From NCBI RefSeq assembly GCF_017086405.1, contig NZ_CP070973.1:6232739-6296738 (forward strand): a stretch of DNA of 64,000 bases. Direction: 5' to 3'. The stretch's first letter is position 1. Each line of letters opens with the position of its first letter. Positions 15,913-24,619 of this stretch are shown here, in pieces. This stretch comes from Mycobacterium gordonae (GTDB lineage: Bacteria; Actinomycetota; Actinomycetes; Mycobacteriales; Mycobacteriaceae). The position numbers and the translations under genes were made by a program. The notes beneath the pieces were generated by a model that was not told the origin of the DNA, made no database searches, and saw nothing but the letters and a program-made list of their open reading frames with translations.

Positions 15913-17007
15913 TCAGCACCCCAGCCGCGGGGGTGGCCGATAGCCGGGCTGATAGCCCTTGATCTGGATCGGGCTGCCGACCAACCGGAAATCGCCCGCC
16001 TGCACCACCACTTCCGGTGTCGCCGTCAATGCCTCGGGCAGTGTCCGTACCGCCGCCGCCGGCACGCCCAGGGGGCGCAGTCGCCGTTCCCAGTGTGCCG
16101 CGGTGTCGGTCGCCAGTGCCGCGGTGACCACGGCCAAGACATCGTCGCGCTGAGCCACCCGTTGTGTCATCGTCTCGAAGCCGTCGACGCCGGCCTCGGC
16201 GGCGAATGATTTCCAGAATCCGTCATGCGTGATGAACAGGGCCAGATATCCGTCAGCAGTCGGAAAGAGTTGAGCGGGAACGTAGTACGAGTGGGCGCCA
16301 AAGGGACGCCGCTGCGGCTCGACGCCGCCGTTGAGATAGGCTGCCGCATGGTAATTCAGCTGCGAGAACATCACGTCGCGCAGCGACACATCCACCTGTC
16401 CACCGCTGCCCGAGACGATCTTGGCCAAAAGACCCAGCGCCGCGCACATTCCGGTGGAGTTGTCGGCCGACGAGTAGCCGGGCAGTGTCGGCGGACCGTC
16501 CGGATCGCCCGTCAGCGCGGCAATGCCGACACCGGCCTGCACCACGTAGTCGAACGCCGGATCGTCACCGCCATTCAGCCCGAAGCCGGTGATCGCGACG
16601 CATACGATCTTGTCATTATGGCGCCGCAGCGCCTCGTAAGTCAGTCCCAGCCTGTGTATGGCCGATGGCTTCAAATTCACCAGCAGCGCATGCGATCTCA
16701 CGACCAGCTCACCCAATCGCTGTTGCCCGTCCGGCGAGTTGAGGTCGAGGCAGATGCTGGACTTGTTGCGGTTGAGGCTGGCGAAGTAGCTGTCGGAGAC
16801 TCTGCGGGAGATCTCACCGCCGACCGGCTCGATCTTGGTGACATCCGCGCCCAGATCCGCGAGCAGCATGGTGGCGTACGGGCCGGCCAGCATGGTGCCG
16901 ACTTCCAAGATCCGGATGCCTGCCAGCGGTCCCTCCCCCTCGCGAGCAGACGTGAAAGCACCCTGGAACACGTGTTCCGGAGTACTCTTGTGTCCGCTCA
17001 CCGCCAC
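15913..17007 (-). CDS. CaiB/BaiF family CoA-transferase
   Basis: 364 residues. It carries the class III CoA-transferase pattern: PLAGIRILEVGTMLAGPYATMLLADLGADVTKIEPVGGEISR, then FASLNRNKSSICLDLNSPDGQ and the region with DPAFDYVVQAGVGIAALTGD. These enzymes move CoA between carboxylic acids through an aspartyl intermediate. It lies in the acyl-CoA mutase operon, overlapping the upstream stop by 10 bp. Unusually, the first ~27 codons are made from a degenerate copy of the palindromic repeat found at 8215 and 10057; a GTG within this stretch could be the real start. Confidence 0.85.
   Translation of the reverse strand: MAVSGHKSTPEHVFQGAFTSAREGEGPLAGIRILEVGTMLAGPYATMLLADLGADVTKIEPVGGEISRRVSDSYFASLNRNKSSICLDLNSPDGQQRLGELVVRSHALLVNLKPSAIHRLGLTYEALRRHNDKIVCVAITGFGLNGGDDPAFDYVVQAGVGIAALTGDPDGPPTLPGYSSADNSTGMCAALGLLAKIVSGSGGQVDVSLRDVMFSQLNYHAAAYLNGGVEPQRRPFGAHSYYVPAQLFPTADGYLALFITHDGFWKSFAAEAGVDGFETMTQRVAQRDDVLAVVTAALATDTAAHWERRLRPLGVPAAAVRTLPEALTATPEVVVQAGDFRLVGSPIQIKGYQPGYRPPPRLGC
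16942..17001. repeat. REP-like palindromic repeat, copy 3 (degenerate, within coding sequence)
   Basis: Left arm 16942-16962 matches the consensus start GCGAGCAGACG; the right arm (about 16982-17001) differs from the copy 2 right arm at four positions, all transitions. It overlaps the stop of the LLM gene and the start of the CoA-transferase gene. Confidence 0.7.
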
Positions 17008-17954
17008 TCCGCGGCCAATTCGGCGATCATCTCCCGCGTCCGGCGTTTCGACGCGATCAGTTCGTCGCGATTGTCACCGATCGGCAGCAGCCGCACCGAC
17101 AGATCGGTCACACCGGAGTCGGCGAAGCGGCGCATCCGGGCCAGAATCTGCTCGGGGTCGCCGGCCGCGCACAGATCACCGACGTCGCGGGCGTCGCCGC
17201 GTTCGAGCAATCGCTGATAGTTCGGCGACACCTCCGCCTCCCCCAGAATGCGGTTGGCCCGTTCCTTGGCCGCATCGACTTCCCCAGGGGCGCAGAGGCA
17301 TACCGGGATGCCCGCGACGATCCGGGGCGCCGGGCGACCGGCGGCCGCAGCGGCCTTGGTGATCTTCGGCGCGATGTGATCACCGATCGCGCGTTCGTCA
17401 GCCATCCACAGCACGGTGCCGTCGGCCAGCTCACCGGCCAACTGAAGCATCACCGGCCCCAGCGCGGCCACCAGCACCGGCATCGGGGGGTCGGCCGCCA
17501 GCACCGTCGGGTTGTGCACGGTGAACGAATCGTTCTCGACGTCAACAGATCCCGTTCCCGCCGTGGCCGCGTTGAGCACCTGCAGGTAATCGCGGGTGTA
17601 GGCGGCCGGCTTCTCATACGGCAGGCCGAGCATGTCGCGGATGATCCAGTGGTGGGACGGTCCGACGCCCAACGCCAGCCTGCCGGCGGCCACCGCGTGC
17701 GTCGAGAGCGCTTGGCGGGCAAGCGCAATCGGATGCTGGGCCTGCAGCGGCACCACCGCGGTGCCCAGCTCGATGCGTGAGCTGTGCGCGGCCATCAGCG
17801 ACACCATGGTCAGGCAGTCGAAATCATCGGGCACCTGCGGCATCCACGCGGTGTCCAGTCCGGCGGATTCGGCCCACTCGATGTCGGCGACCAGCTTGGC
17901 CACCTTGCGGGTCATGTCGCCTCGCTCGGCGCCGATCATCACTCCGACGCGCAC
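16998..17954 (-). CDS. LLM-class (F420-dependent type) oxidoreductase
   Basis: 318 residues of the luciferase-like monooxygenase fold, F420-dependent subgroup common in mycobacteria. Visible features are MRVGVMIGAERGDMTRKV, ELGTAVVPLQAQHPIALARQALSTHAVA and RLALGVGPSHHWIIRDMLG, then PVLVAALGPVMLQLAGELADGT. It would transfer hydride to or from a substrate using F420. It is between the mutase small subunit (16-bp overlap) and the CoA-transferase (10-bp overlap), which argues for a role in the same acyl-CoA pathway. The substrate is unknown. Confidence 0.85.
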   Translation of the reverse strand: MRVGVMIGAERGDMTRKVAKLVADIEWAESAGLDTAWMPQVPDDFDCLTMVSLMAAHSSRIELGTAVVPLQAQHPIALARQALSTHAVAAGRLALGVGPSHHWIIRDMLGLPYEKPAAYTRDYLQVLNAATAGTGSVDVENDSFTVHNPTVLAADPPMPVLVAALGPVMLQLAGELADGTVLWMADERAIGDHIAPKITKAAAAAGRPAPRIVAGIPVCLCAPGEVDAAKERANRILGEAEVSPNYQRLLERGDARDVGDLCAAGDPEQILARMRRFADSGVTDLSVRLLPIGDNRDELIASKRRTREMIAELAAEWR

Positions 17955-18364
17955 GGTTCCTCCTGCACTGGTTCGGCCGTCCCGGTGAGCGCGCGGATGT
18001 CGCGCACCAGAACGTCCAGTGCCGTTCCGGTGGGAAAGACCGCCGCCGCGCCGGCGGACAACAGCTTGGGCACATCGGCGTGCGGGATGGTGCCGCCGAC
18101 CACGACGGCGATGTCCGCGGCATCGGCGGCGCGCAGCGCCTCGACGGTGCGCGTCGTGAGCGCCAGATGCGCGCCGGACAGGATGCTCAAACCCACCACG
18201 GCGACGTCCTCCTGCACCGCGATGGACGCGATGTCTTCGATGCGCTGCCGGATTCCGGTGTAGACGACCTCGAAACCCGCGTCGCGCAGCGCACGGGCGA
18301 CGATCTTGGCACCACGGTCATGCCCGTCCAAACCGGGCTTGGCGACCAGAATCCGGGCGGCCAC
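17939..18364 (-). CDS. Cobalamin-binding small subunit of an acyl-CoA mutase
   Basis: 141 residues from the GTG at 18364, one base after the large-subunit stop (TAG G GTG). It is a stand-alone B12-binding domain: AARILVAKPGLDGHDRGAKI contains the DxHxxG motif that supplies the lower-ligand His to cobalt, followed by the SxL motif in VVGLSILSGAH and VVVGGTIPHADV. It pairs with the large subunit upstream, as in isobutyryl- or 2-hydroxyisobutyryl-CoA mutases. An upstream in-frame ATG at 18427 would overlap the partner gene and is less likely. Confidence 0.92.
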   Translation of the reverse strand: MAARILVAKPGLDGHDRGAKIVARALRDAGFEVVYTGIRQRIEDIASIAVQEDVAVVGLSILSGAHLALTTRTVEALRAADAADIAVVVGGTIPHADVPKLLSAGAAAVFPTGTALDVLVRDIRALTGTAEPVQEEPCASE

Positions 18365-18365
18365 C

Positions 18366-19943
18366 CTAGAACACCACCGGTTGCTGAAACTCGCCCCAGA
18401 CACTCTTGAGCGCGGAGACCATTTCACCCACGGTGCAGTATGCGTTGGCGCAGTCGATCAGCTTGTGCATCAGGTTGTCGGATCCTTCGGCGCTGCGCGA
18501 CAACGCGGCGAGTGTGGAATGCACCGCGGCGCTGTCTCTTTCGGCCTTCACTTTGGCGAGCCGTTTGAGCTGGAGATCACGCCCCTCGGCGTCGAGTTCG
18601 TAGCTGACGACGTCGGGCTCCGGCTCCTGCGACACGAACCGGTTTACCCCGACCACCGGACGCGCGCCTGACTCGATGTCCTGGTGGATCTTGTATGCCT
18701 CATCGGCGATCAGGCACTGCAGATAGCCGTCTTCGATCGCGCTGACCATGCCGCCGTGCTGCTCGAGGTCGGCCATGATCTCGATGATGCGGGCCTCGGT
18801 GGCGTCGGTGAGCGCCTCCACGAAATAGGAACCACCTAGCGGGTCGGCGACGGCAGCGACGCCGGTTTCATAGGCGAGGATCTGCTGGGTGCGCAGGGCC
18901 AGGGTGGTGGACTCCTCGGAGGGTAGCGCGAACGGCTCGTCCCAGGCGGCGGTGAACATCGACTGGACTCCGCCCAGAACCGCCGCCATCGCCTCGTAGG
19001 CCACTCGCACTACGTTGTTCCGCGCCTGCGGCCCGTACAGGGATGCCCCGCCGCAGACGCAGCCGAACCGGAACATCGACGCCTTGTCCTTGCTCGACCC
19101 GTAGCGCTCCCGCACGATGGTGGCCCAACGCCGTCTTCCCGCACGGTATTTGGCGACCTCTTCGAAGAAGTCGCCGTGGGTGTAGAAGAAGAAGGAGATC
19201 TGCGGGGCGAATTCGTCGATGCTCATCCGGCCGCGTTGCACCACGGTGTCGCAGTAGGTGACGCCGTCGGCCAGGGTGAGCGCCATCTCCTGTACCGCGG
19301 TCGCGCCGGCATCCCGAAAGTGCGCCCCGGCCACCGAGATTGCGTTGAACCTCGGCACCTCGGCCGCGCAGAACTCGATGGTGTCGGCGATCAGCCGCAG
19401 TGAGGGCTCGGGCGGCCAGATCCAGGTCCCGCGCGAGGCATATTCCTTGAGGATGTCGTTCTGGATGGTGCCGGTGAGCTTGGCCCGGGGTATGCCTTTG
19501 CGCTCCGCGGCGGCGACATAGAAGGCCAGCAGGATGGCCGCGGTGCCGTTGATGGTCATGCTCGTGCTGAGTTTGTCCAGCGGGATGCCGTCGAACAGGA
19601 TCTCGAAGTCGGCCAGGGTGTCGACCGCGACACCGACCCGGCCGACTTCCTCACCGAAGTCCGGGTCGTCAGAGTCATACCCGCACTGGGTCGGCAAGTC
19701 GAGCGCGACGGACAAGCCGGTACCGCCCTGGTCGAGTAGGTAGCGGTAACGGCGGTTGGACTCTTCGGCCGTGCCAAATCCCGAGTACTGCCGAAAAGTC
19801 CACAACTTGCCGCGGTATCCCGACGCGAAGTTGCCCCGGGTGAAGGGGTACTCCCCCGGCGGCGAAGGGTCGGCGCGTCGATCCGCCGGTCCATACACCG
19901 GCGCAAGCGGGATGCCCGATGGGGTCTGGGCTGCGTTATCCAT
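18366..19943 (-). CDS. B12-dependent acyl-CoA mutase large subunit (methylmalonyl-CoA mutase family)
   Basis: 525 residues, the substrate-binding TIM barrel without a B12 domain. Landmarks are FTRGNFASGYRGKLWTFRQYSGFGTAEESNRRYRYLL, ALDLPTQCGYDSDDP, TSMTINGTAAILLAFY, GTIQNDILKEYASRGTWIWPP and DEPFALPSEESTTLALRTQQILAYE. With the small subunit it would rearrange the carbon skeleton of an acyl-CoA. The separate subunits and DLPTQCGYDSD segment point to an isobutyryl/hydroxyisobutyryl-type enzyme rather than MutAB, but the substrate is not settled. The ATG at 19943 lies 8 nt after TACGTT, a near-leaderless promoter. The chaperone meaB is at 7285. Confidence 0.9.
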   Translation of the reverse strand: MDNAAQTPSGIPLAPVYGPADRRADPSPPGEYPFTRGNFASGYRGKLWTFRQYSGFGTAEESNRRYRYLLDQGGTGLSVALDLPTQCGYDSDDPDFGEEVGRVGVAVDTLADFEILFDGIPLDKLSTSMTINGTAAILLAFYVAAAERKGIPRAKLTGTIQNDILKEYASRGTWIWPPEPSLRLIADTIEFCAAEVPRFNAISVAGAHFRDAGATAVQEMALTLADGVTYCDTVVQRGRMSIDEFAPQISFFFYTHGDFFEEVAKYRAGRRRWATIVRERYGSSKDKASMFRFGCVCGGASLYGPQARNNVVRVAYEAMAAVLGGVQSMFTAAWDEPFALPSEESTTLALRTQQILAYETGVAAVADPLGGSYFVEALTDATEARIIEIMADLEQHGGMVSAIEDGYLQCLIADEAYKIHQDIESGARPVVGVNRFVSQEPEPDVVSYELDAEGRDLQLKRLAKVKAERDSAAVHSTLAALSRSAEGSDNLMHKLIDCANAYCTVGEMVSALKSVWGEFQQPVVF

Positions 19944-20346
19944 CGTTGCATAACGTACTTGCAAAAAAAGAGAATGCCAATACCGCAACCTGAGCTGGCC
20001 ATATGCCACAACGGCCGCTCACAGACGGGCGTTCTGCAGCTCCGCACCCTTGATTCCAGGCGCAGGCGACCGGCCGCGGCGGATCGTGTGAGCATGAGCA
20101 CACTGGCCAGTCCGCCGACAAACGTCGCCGCGCCGTCCGCCACCGCCAACCAACTGCGCAAATGCCGCCAACCGGCCGGCCGGGCGGGCATCGTGGCCGC
20201 CTCGCTCGCGCACTGCAGTTCACCGCGCGGTGTTTTAGGCTCACCACGCGCCTGGAGAAGACGGGCGCGCATCAAGCTGGAACAAACTGCCCCCGCCACA
20301 GGTTCGTACTTGGCGGACCCCCTCACCCGACCGAAAAGAGCCGACC
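19944..20346. other. Divergent intergenic region between mutase and cutinase genes
   Basis: About 400 bases without a convincing gene. Next to the mutase start is a minus-strand TACGTT -10 candidate (19952-19957). Nothing else recognisable was found. Confidence 0.5.
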
Positions 20347-21063
20347 TTGAGCTGCAGCAGATTGCCTGCCCTGTCGTTGCCTCGGGTGACGCCTTGGCTG
20401 GCCACGGTAGTCATGTCCGTCGTGGCCCTGGTCGGACCTTGGGGCACCGTGCCGCGAGCGGCCGCCGATCCCGGATGTCCCGACGTCGATGTGGTTTTCG
20501 CCCGCGGCACCTTCGAGGCGCCCGGCGTGGGCGCCACCGGTCAGGCGTTCGTCGATGCCCTCAATGCGCGCCTGGTCGGCAAGACGGTGTCAGTCGATCC
20601 CGTCAACTATCCGGCGTCGCTGGACTTCGGCCGCGCGGTCGACGGCGTCGCCGACGCGAGCAGCAAGGTCGAGGCCACCGCGGCCAACTGCCCGAACACC
20701 AAAATTGTCCTGGGTGGTTACTCCCAGGGCGCGGCCGTCGCGGCCTACACCACCACCGATTCCGTGCCGGACGGTGTTGTCCTGCCCGACGGGACCGGCC
20801 CCATGCCGCCTGCCGTCGCCTCCAAGGTCGCCGCCGTAGTGCTCTTCGCGCCCCCCTCGGACGGGTTCTTGCACCTGGTCGACCGCAGCGCGCCACCCAT
20901 CAGCATCGGCCCTCTGTATGCCGCCAAGACCCTGCAACTGTGCGCTGACGGGGATCCGGTGTGCGCGCCTGGCGGGCGTGACCGGGCCGCCCACAGCTCC
21001 TACCGGGACAACGGGATGGCCAACCAGGCCGCGGACTTCACCCGCAGCAGGCTGTCGCGGTAA
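20347..21063 (+). CDS. Secreted cutinase-family serine esterase
   Basis: 238 residues with a signal peptide (hydrophobic core WLATVVMSVVALVG, cleavage near RAAADPGCPD). The cutinase fold is clear: CPDVDVVFARGTFEAPGVG, nucleophile GGYSQGAAVA (Ser), catalytic Asp in LCADGDPVCAPGG and His in RAAHSSYRDNG, with paired cysteines CPD...NCPN and LCADG...VCAPG. Mycobacterial relatives (Culp proteins) are exported esterases acting on lipids. The TTG start at 20347 is uncertain; it gives a sensible signal peptide but has only a weak ribosome-binding site. Confidence 0.85.
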   Translation: MSCSRLPALSLPRVTPWLATVVMSVVALVGPWGTVPRAAADPGCPDVDVVFARGTFEAPGVGATGQAFVDALNARLVGKTVSVDPVNYPASLDFGRAVDGVADASSKVEATAANCPNTKIVLGGYSQGAAVAAYTTTDSVPDGVVLPDGTGPMPPAVASKVAAVVLFAPPSDGFLHLVDRSAPPISIGPLYAAKTLQLCADGDPVCAPGGRDRAAHSSYRDNGMANQAADFTRSRLSR

Positions 21064-21065
21064 AA

Positions 21066-21878
21066 CTAGGCCCGGCAGAGGATCTCACCGTGGGGGATCC
21101 CCAGCCAACCGTCAGGCGTCGCCGCCCATGCTCGCCAGGCCGCCGAAATCTCCTCGAGCTCAGCGGTATTCGCCAGACCTGAAGCCACCAGCTGAGCCGC
21201 CAGGTCCGACTGCAAGATCCGATCGGCCCACATGCCGCCCCACCATTGCCGGGTTTCGGAGGTGGCGTAGCACCACATCCCGGCGGTCGGGCTGATGTCG
21301 CTGAAGCCGGCCTGCCGGGCCCACGACAACAGCCGGCGGCCCGCATCCGGTTCGCCGCCGTTGGCGCGTGCCGCCGTCTGATACAGCTCCAGCCAACGGT
21401 CGAGCTGCGCAATACGGGGGAACCAGATGAACCCGGCGTAGTCGGCGTCGCGAACCGCGACCAGTCCGCCCGGCACGCAGACACGTCGCATCTCGCGCAG
21501 CGCCTGGACCGGATCGGCCACATGCTGCAGCACTTGATGTGCGTGAACGACGTCGAAGGTGTCGTCGGGAAAGTCGAGCGCATGGACATCGGAGGTGACG
21601 AATGCGACGTTGGACGCGTCACGCCGTTGCGCCTCGCCGCGCGCCAGGTCCAGCGCGTCGTCGGTGAGTTCGACAGCCGTCACCGGCCCCGGCGCCACCC
21701 TGGTGGCCAGGTCGACGGTGATCGTCCCCGGTCCGCAACCGATGTCGAGCAACGACAGCCCCGGCCGCAGGTGCGGCAACAAGTAGGCCGCGGAGTCCTC
21801 GGCAGTCCGTCGCCGGTGACTCCGCAATACCGACTCGTGATGCCCGTGCGTGTAGACGGCTCGATGCGGCTCGCTCAT
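21066..21878 (-). CDS. Class I SAM-dependent methyltransferase
   Basis: 270 residues from the ATG at 21878 (MSEPHRAVYTHG); an in-frame ATG 8 codons upstream is possible. The SAM-binding core reads LSLLDIGCGPGTITVDLA (motif I), TAVELTDDALDLARG, and VTSDVHALDFPDDTFDVVHAHQVLQHVADP (motifs II-III), then RRVCVPGGLVAVRDADY. It resembles UbiE/Rv-type small-molecule methyltransferases; the substrate is unknown. It is convergent with the cutinase gene with only 2 bases between stops. Confidence 0.87.
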   Translation of the reverse strand: MSEPHRAVYTHGHHESVLRSHRRRTAEDSAAYLLPHLRPGLSLLDIGCGPGTITVDLATRVAPGPVTAVELTDDALDLARGEAQRRDASNVAFVTSDVHALDFPDDTFDVVHAHQVLQHVADPVQALREMRRVCVPGGLVAVRDADYAGFIWFPRIAQLDRWLELYQTAARANGGEPDAGRRLLSWARQAGFSDISPTAGMWCYATSETRQWWGGMWADRILQSDLAAQLVASGLANTAELEEISAAWRAWAATPDGWLGIPHGEILCRA

Positions 21879-21938
21879 GGCTGCCCAGCTTAACGCTATC
21901 ACTCACTATTCGAGATTGATGTCTCGTCATGTGAGACG

Positions 21939-22709
21939 CTAGTCGAGCGGCACGTTGAGGATCGGGCGTTGCGCAGCGGCGCCGGGACCGTCGAAGTGCC
22001 ACCACTCGCCCGAATAGACGGTAAGCCCTCCGTAGTTCAACGCGTCGCGCAGCCGCTTGCGGTTGGCCTGTGCTTCGACGCTGACATCCTGGGTCGCGAA
22101 TGCAGTTGCGCGCGAGGTGAAGTCGTCGAAGTCGGTGCCCATGTCGGCCAGGCATATCCCGGTGACCAGTTGTTGCGTCGGGCATTGCGGCCGCCCGCCG
22201 GCGAAGGTGACGTCAACCGATCGTCCCGCTTCGTGGCTCGTCGCATACGGTCCGGGCCGCGCCACCCAGGCCGGGTTCGGGACTATCTGGAACATTTTGA
22301 CCTGCACGTCATGTGGGCGATAGCAGTCCCAGAAGACCAGCACGTGGCCCTGCGGGCGCAGTGCGTTGGCTGCGGCGGCCAAACCGGGCGCTAGGGATTG
22401 ATGCACCAGACACCGCGCGTCGGCGGGATACAACTGCGTCTTGGTGAAGTTGTTCGTCGTCGCATAGCGCAGGTCGATGATCGCGTCGGGCACCACGGAT
22501 CGGACGTCGACGAACTCCGCGGCATGGGCCTCCTGGCTCAGCGGCGGCAAGCCAGGACCGGTCGGGGCCGTGGTACCCACGGGCCGGACGGGCACCACGG
22601 TGGTCGTACGGACATCCGACGGGGCGCCGGGAAATGCCGACGGCACAACCTGGCAGCCGGCCGACACCGCGATCATGCCTGCCATCAGCAGAGGTTTCAG
22701 ACAACGCAC
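21939..22709 (-). CDS. D-alanyl-D-alanine dipeptidase, VanX/DdpX family, predicted lipoprotein
   Basis: 256 residues from the GTG at 22709. The N-terminus is a lipoprotein signal (LLMAGMIAVSAGCQ, lipobox VSAGC), so the enzyme should be anchored outside the membrane. The zinc site of the M15D family is complete: SHEAGRSVDV (SxHxxGxxxD) and the catalytic GEWWHFD (ExxH). The upstream FWDCYRP is also typical. It would cut D-Ala-D-Ala from peptidoglycan turnover. It is divergent from the CocE-type hydrolase across a perfect 20-bp palindrome. Confidence 0.9.
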   Translation of the reverse strand: MRCLKPLLMAGMIAVSAGCQVVPSAFPGAPSDVRTTTVVPVRPVGTTAPTGPGLPPLSQEAHAAEFVDVRSVVPDAIIDLRYATTNNFTKTQLYPADARCLVHQSLAPGLAAAANALRPQGHVLVFWDCYRPHDVQVKMFQIVPNPAWVARPGPYATSHEAGRSVDVTFAGGRPQCPTQQLVTGICLADMGTDFDDFTSRATAFATQDVSVEAQANRKRLRDALNYGGLTVYSGEWWHFDGPGAAAQRPILNVPLD

Positions 22710-22790
22710 CGGGCCATTGTCCCGGCCCGTTGGGCACCCCACCGACACCGCCACGCCAGCAGCACCGCTCCGAACCGGAGTTTCCCCTTG

Positions 22791-22810
22791 CGTTGAAATT
22801 AATTTCAACG
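22791..22810. promoter_or_regulatory. Perfect 20-bp palindromic operator upstream of the CocE-type gene
   Basis: CGTTGAAATTAATTTCAACG is fully self-complementary. It lies immediately before the -10 box of the hydrolase gene, over the -35 position, so a bound dimeric repressor (TetR-like spacing) would block transcription. AT-rich in a GC-rich background. Confidence 0.6.
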
Positions 22811-22816
22811 TAGCGT
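22811..22816 (+). promoter_or_regulatory. -10 box (TAGCGT) of a leaderless promoter for the CocE-type hydrolase
   Basis: TAGCGT is followed by 6 nt (gaaact) and the ATG at 22823, with no ribosome-binding site between. Confidence 0.55.
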
Positions 22817-22822
22817 GAAACT

Positions 22823-24553
22823 ATGCCGAACGCGCTCAACGGCCCGCAGACCACCGGCCGGGACTACCGCAACCTCAGCGAGCCGCAGTACGGCTGCCGG
22901 CGGGATAACAATGTGCCGGTCGCCATGCGGGACGGCGTCACGCTGCTGGCCGACGTCCACCGGCCCGACTCACAGGGCCGGTTCCCCGCGCTGCTGGCGG
23001 CGTCGCCGTATCCGCGTCAGATGCAGGACTTCGGCGCCCCGGCCGGATTCATCGAAGCCGGCGTGACCGACTTCTGGGTGCCGCGCGGTTACGCGCACGT
23101 GATCGCCAACCTGCGCGGCACGTGCGGCTCGGGCGGAACCTTCGGCTTCCTCGATGCCCAGGAGCGCCAGGACATGTACGACCTCGTCGAGTGGGTCGCC
23201 GCCCAGCCCTGGTGCGACGGAAACGTCGGCATGATCGGCATCAGCTACTTCGCGATGTCTCAGCTCGAGGCCGCCGTCGAGCGACCGCCGCACCTCAAGG
23301 CGATCTTCCCGGTCGCCGTGACCGCGGACCTCTATGAAGCGGCCAGCCACCACGGCCTGTTCAGCTCATCCTTCGTCACCCCATTCCTGGCGATGACGGG
23401 CCTGACCTCCGAACGCAGCGACAAGTTGTGGCGCAGTCTGCCGGTGAGCCTGATCCGGCGGGTGCTGCACACGCCCCGGCTGCACAAGAAGTTCGCCACC
23501 ATGAACGGCGAGTCCGCGGTCACCATGCTGCGCCAGCTGATCAAGCTGCCGCACAACCCACACCCATGGGATGAGCTGTGGCTCGACACGGCAGTCAACC
23601 ACCCCACCCGCGACGAGTGGTGGGATGAGCGAAACCTGTTGCCGTTGCTGAAGGAGATCGACATTCCGGTCTATCTGGGGTGCGACTGGGAAAACGTGCC
23701 GCTCCATCTGCCGTCCACGTTCGCCGCGTGGAAAGGGTTGTCGGACAACGCCTGCGTGCGGATGGGCATGCTGGACAAGTTCGGACTGACCTGGCCGTGG
23801 GAAAGCATGCACACCGAAGCGCTGGCCTGGTACGACCATTGGCTCAAGGGCCGCGACACCGGCATCACCGAAGGTCCGCCCGTCCGCTACTTCCTGCCCG
23901 GAGCCGACGAGTGGCGCACCGCCGAGTCGTGGCCGCCGCCGGAGGCGACATACCGTGAATTCGCGCTGCGCGCCGACGGCACCCTCAGCGAGGACGAGGG
24001 CACGCCGGGCGCCTGCGAATACCTGGTTCTAGGTGCGGGCCTCGGTCGCGTCAAGCCCAGCGCGATCGACCCACCCGCGCTGCTGACCTGGACCAGCGCC
24101 CCGCTCACCGGCGACCTCGACCTGGTGGGGGACTTCGAACTGCGCCTGGTCGCATCCGCCACCGCCATGGACACCGCCTGGATGGTGACGCTGCAGGATG
24201 TGGCGCCCGACGGACACGTCACCGACGTGACCGCGGGCTGGTTGCGCGCCAGCTTGCGGGAGGTCGACCAAGCAGCCAGCCGCCCCGGCGCGCCGGTGCT
24301 GCCGTGCCGGAATCCGCAGGCGGTGCCGATCGGCGAAGACGTCGAATATCGAATCCCGTTGGTGGCCAATGCTCGACGGCTCCGGCCGGGGCACCGCATC
24401 CGGCTGGTGCTCGCCAGCGACGACCAGGACCCGTCCATCCCGGCGATCATGAACTTCCGTCACGCCAGCGTCGGCACCAGCAGCCGCAACACCGTGCGCT
24501 CGTCGTCGCGGTTGCTGCTTTCAGTGCTCGAAGCGATCGCAAGAACGGCGTAG
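22823..24553 (+). CDS. CocE/NonD family hydrolase (X-Pro dipeptidyl-peptidase/cocaine esterase type)
   Basis: 576 residues, S15 family. The N-terminal alpha/beta-hydrolase domain has VPVAMRDGVTLLADVHRPD, RGTCGSGGTFGFLD and the nucleophile elbow GISYFAMSQLEAA (Ser). The C-terminal jelly-roll domain includes LTGDLDLVGDFELRLVAS and RLRPGHRIRLVLASDDQDPSIPAI with a plausible catalytic His in NFRHASVG. No signal peptide is seen. It hydrolyses an ester or amide of unknown identity. The 3' end of the gene is duplicated: a 38-bp block at 24527-24564 recurs at 24582-24619. Confidence 0.87.
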   Translation: MPNALNGPQTTGRDYRNLSEPQYGCRRDNNVPVAMRDGVTLLADVHRPDSQGRFPALLAASPYPRQMQDFGAPAGFIEAGVTDFWVPRGYAHVIANLRGTCGSGGTFGFLDAQERQDMYDLVEWVAAQPWCDGNVGMIGISYFAMSQLEAAVERPPHLKAIFPVAVTADLYEAASHHGLFSSSFVTPFLAMTGLTSERSDKLWRSLPVSLIRRVLHTPRLHKKFATMNGESAVTMLRQLIKLPHNPHPWDELWLDTAVNHPTRDEWWDERNLLPLLKEIDIPVYLGCDWENVPLHLPSTFAAWKGLSDNACVRMGMLDKFGLTWPWESMHTEALAWYDHWLKGRDTGITEGPPVRYFLPGADEWRTAESWPPPEATYREFALRADGTLSEDEGTPGACEYLVLGAGLGRVKPSAIDPPALLTWTSAPLTGDLDLVGDFELRLVASATAMDTAWMVTLQDVAPDGHVTDVTAGWLRASLREVDQAASRPGAPVLPCRNPQAVPIGEDVEYRIPLVANARRLRPGHRIRLVLASDDQDPSIPAIMNFRHASVGTSSRNTVRSSSRLLLSVLEAIARTA

Positions 24554-24619
24554 CCGGTCGCAGCGGATCGCGACCATCGATCTCGAAGCGATCGCAAGAG
24601 CGGCGTAGCCGGTCGCAGC
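24527..24619. repeat. 38-bp direct repeat at the end of the hydrolase gene
   Basis: Copies at 24527-24564 and 24582-24619 differ at one base. Each begins CTCGAAGCGATCGCAAGA. Copy 1 holds the last codons and stop of the hydrolase; copy 2 ends in the stop codon of the convergent lipoprotein gene. Confidence 0.85.

Noticed and set aside
20095..20346. Small plus-strand gene starting MSTLASPPTNVAAPSA
   Set aside because: It runs on out of frame into the cutinase gene with a shadow-like Arg-rich tail and no ribosome site.
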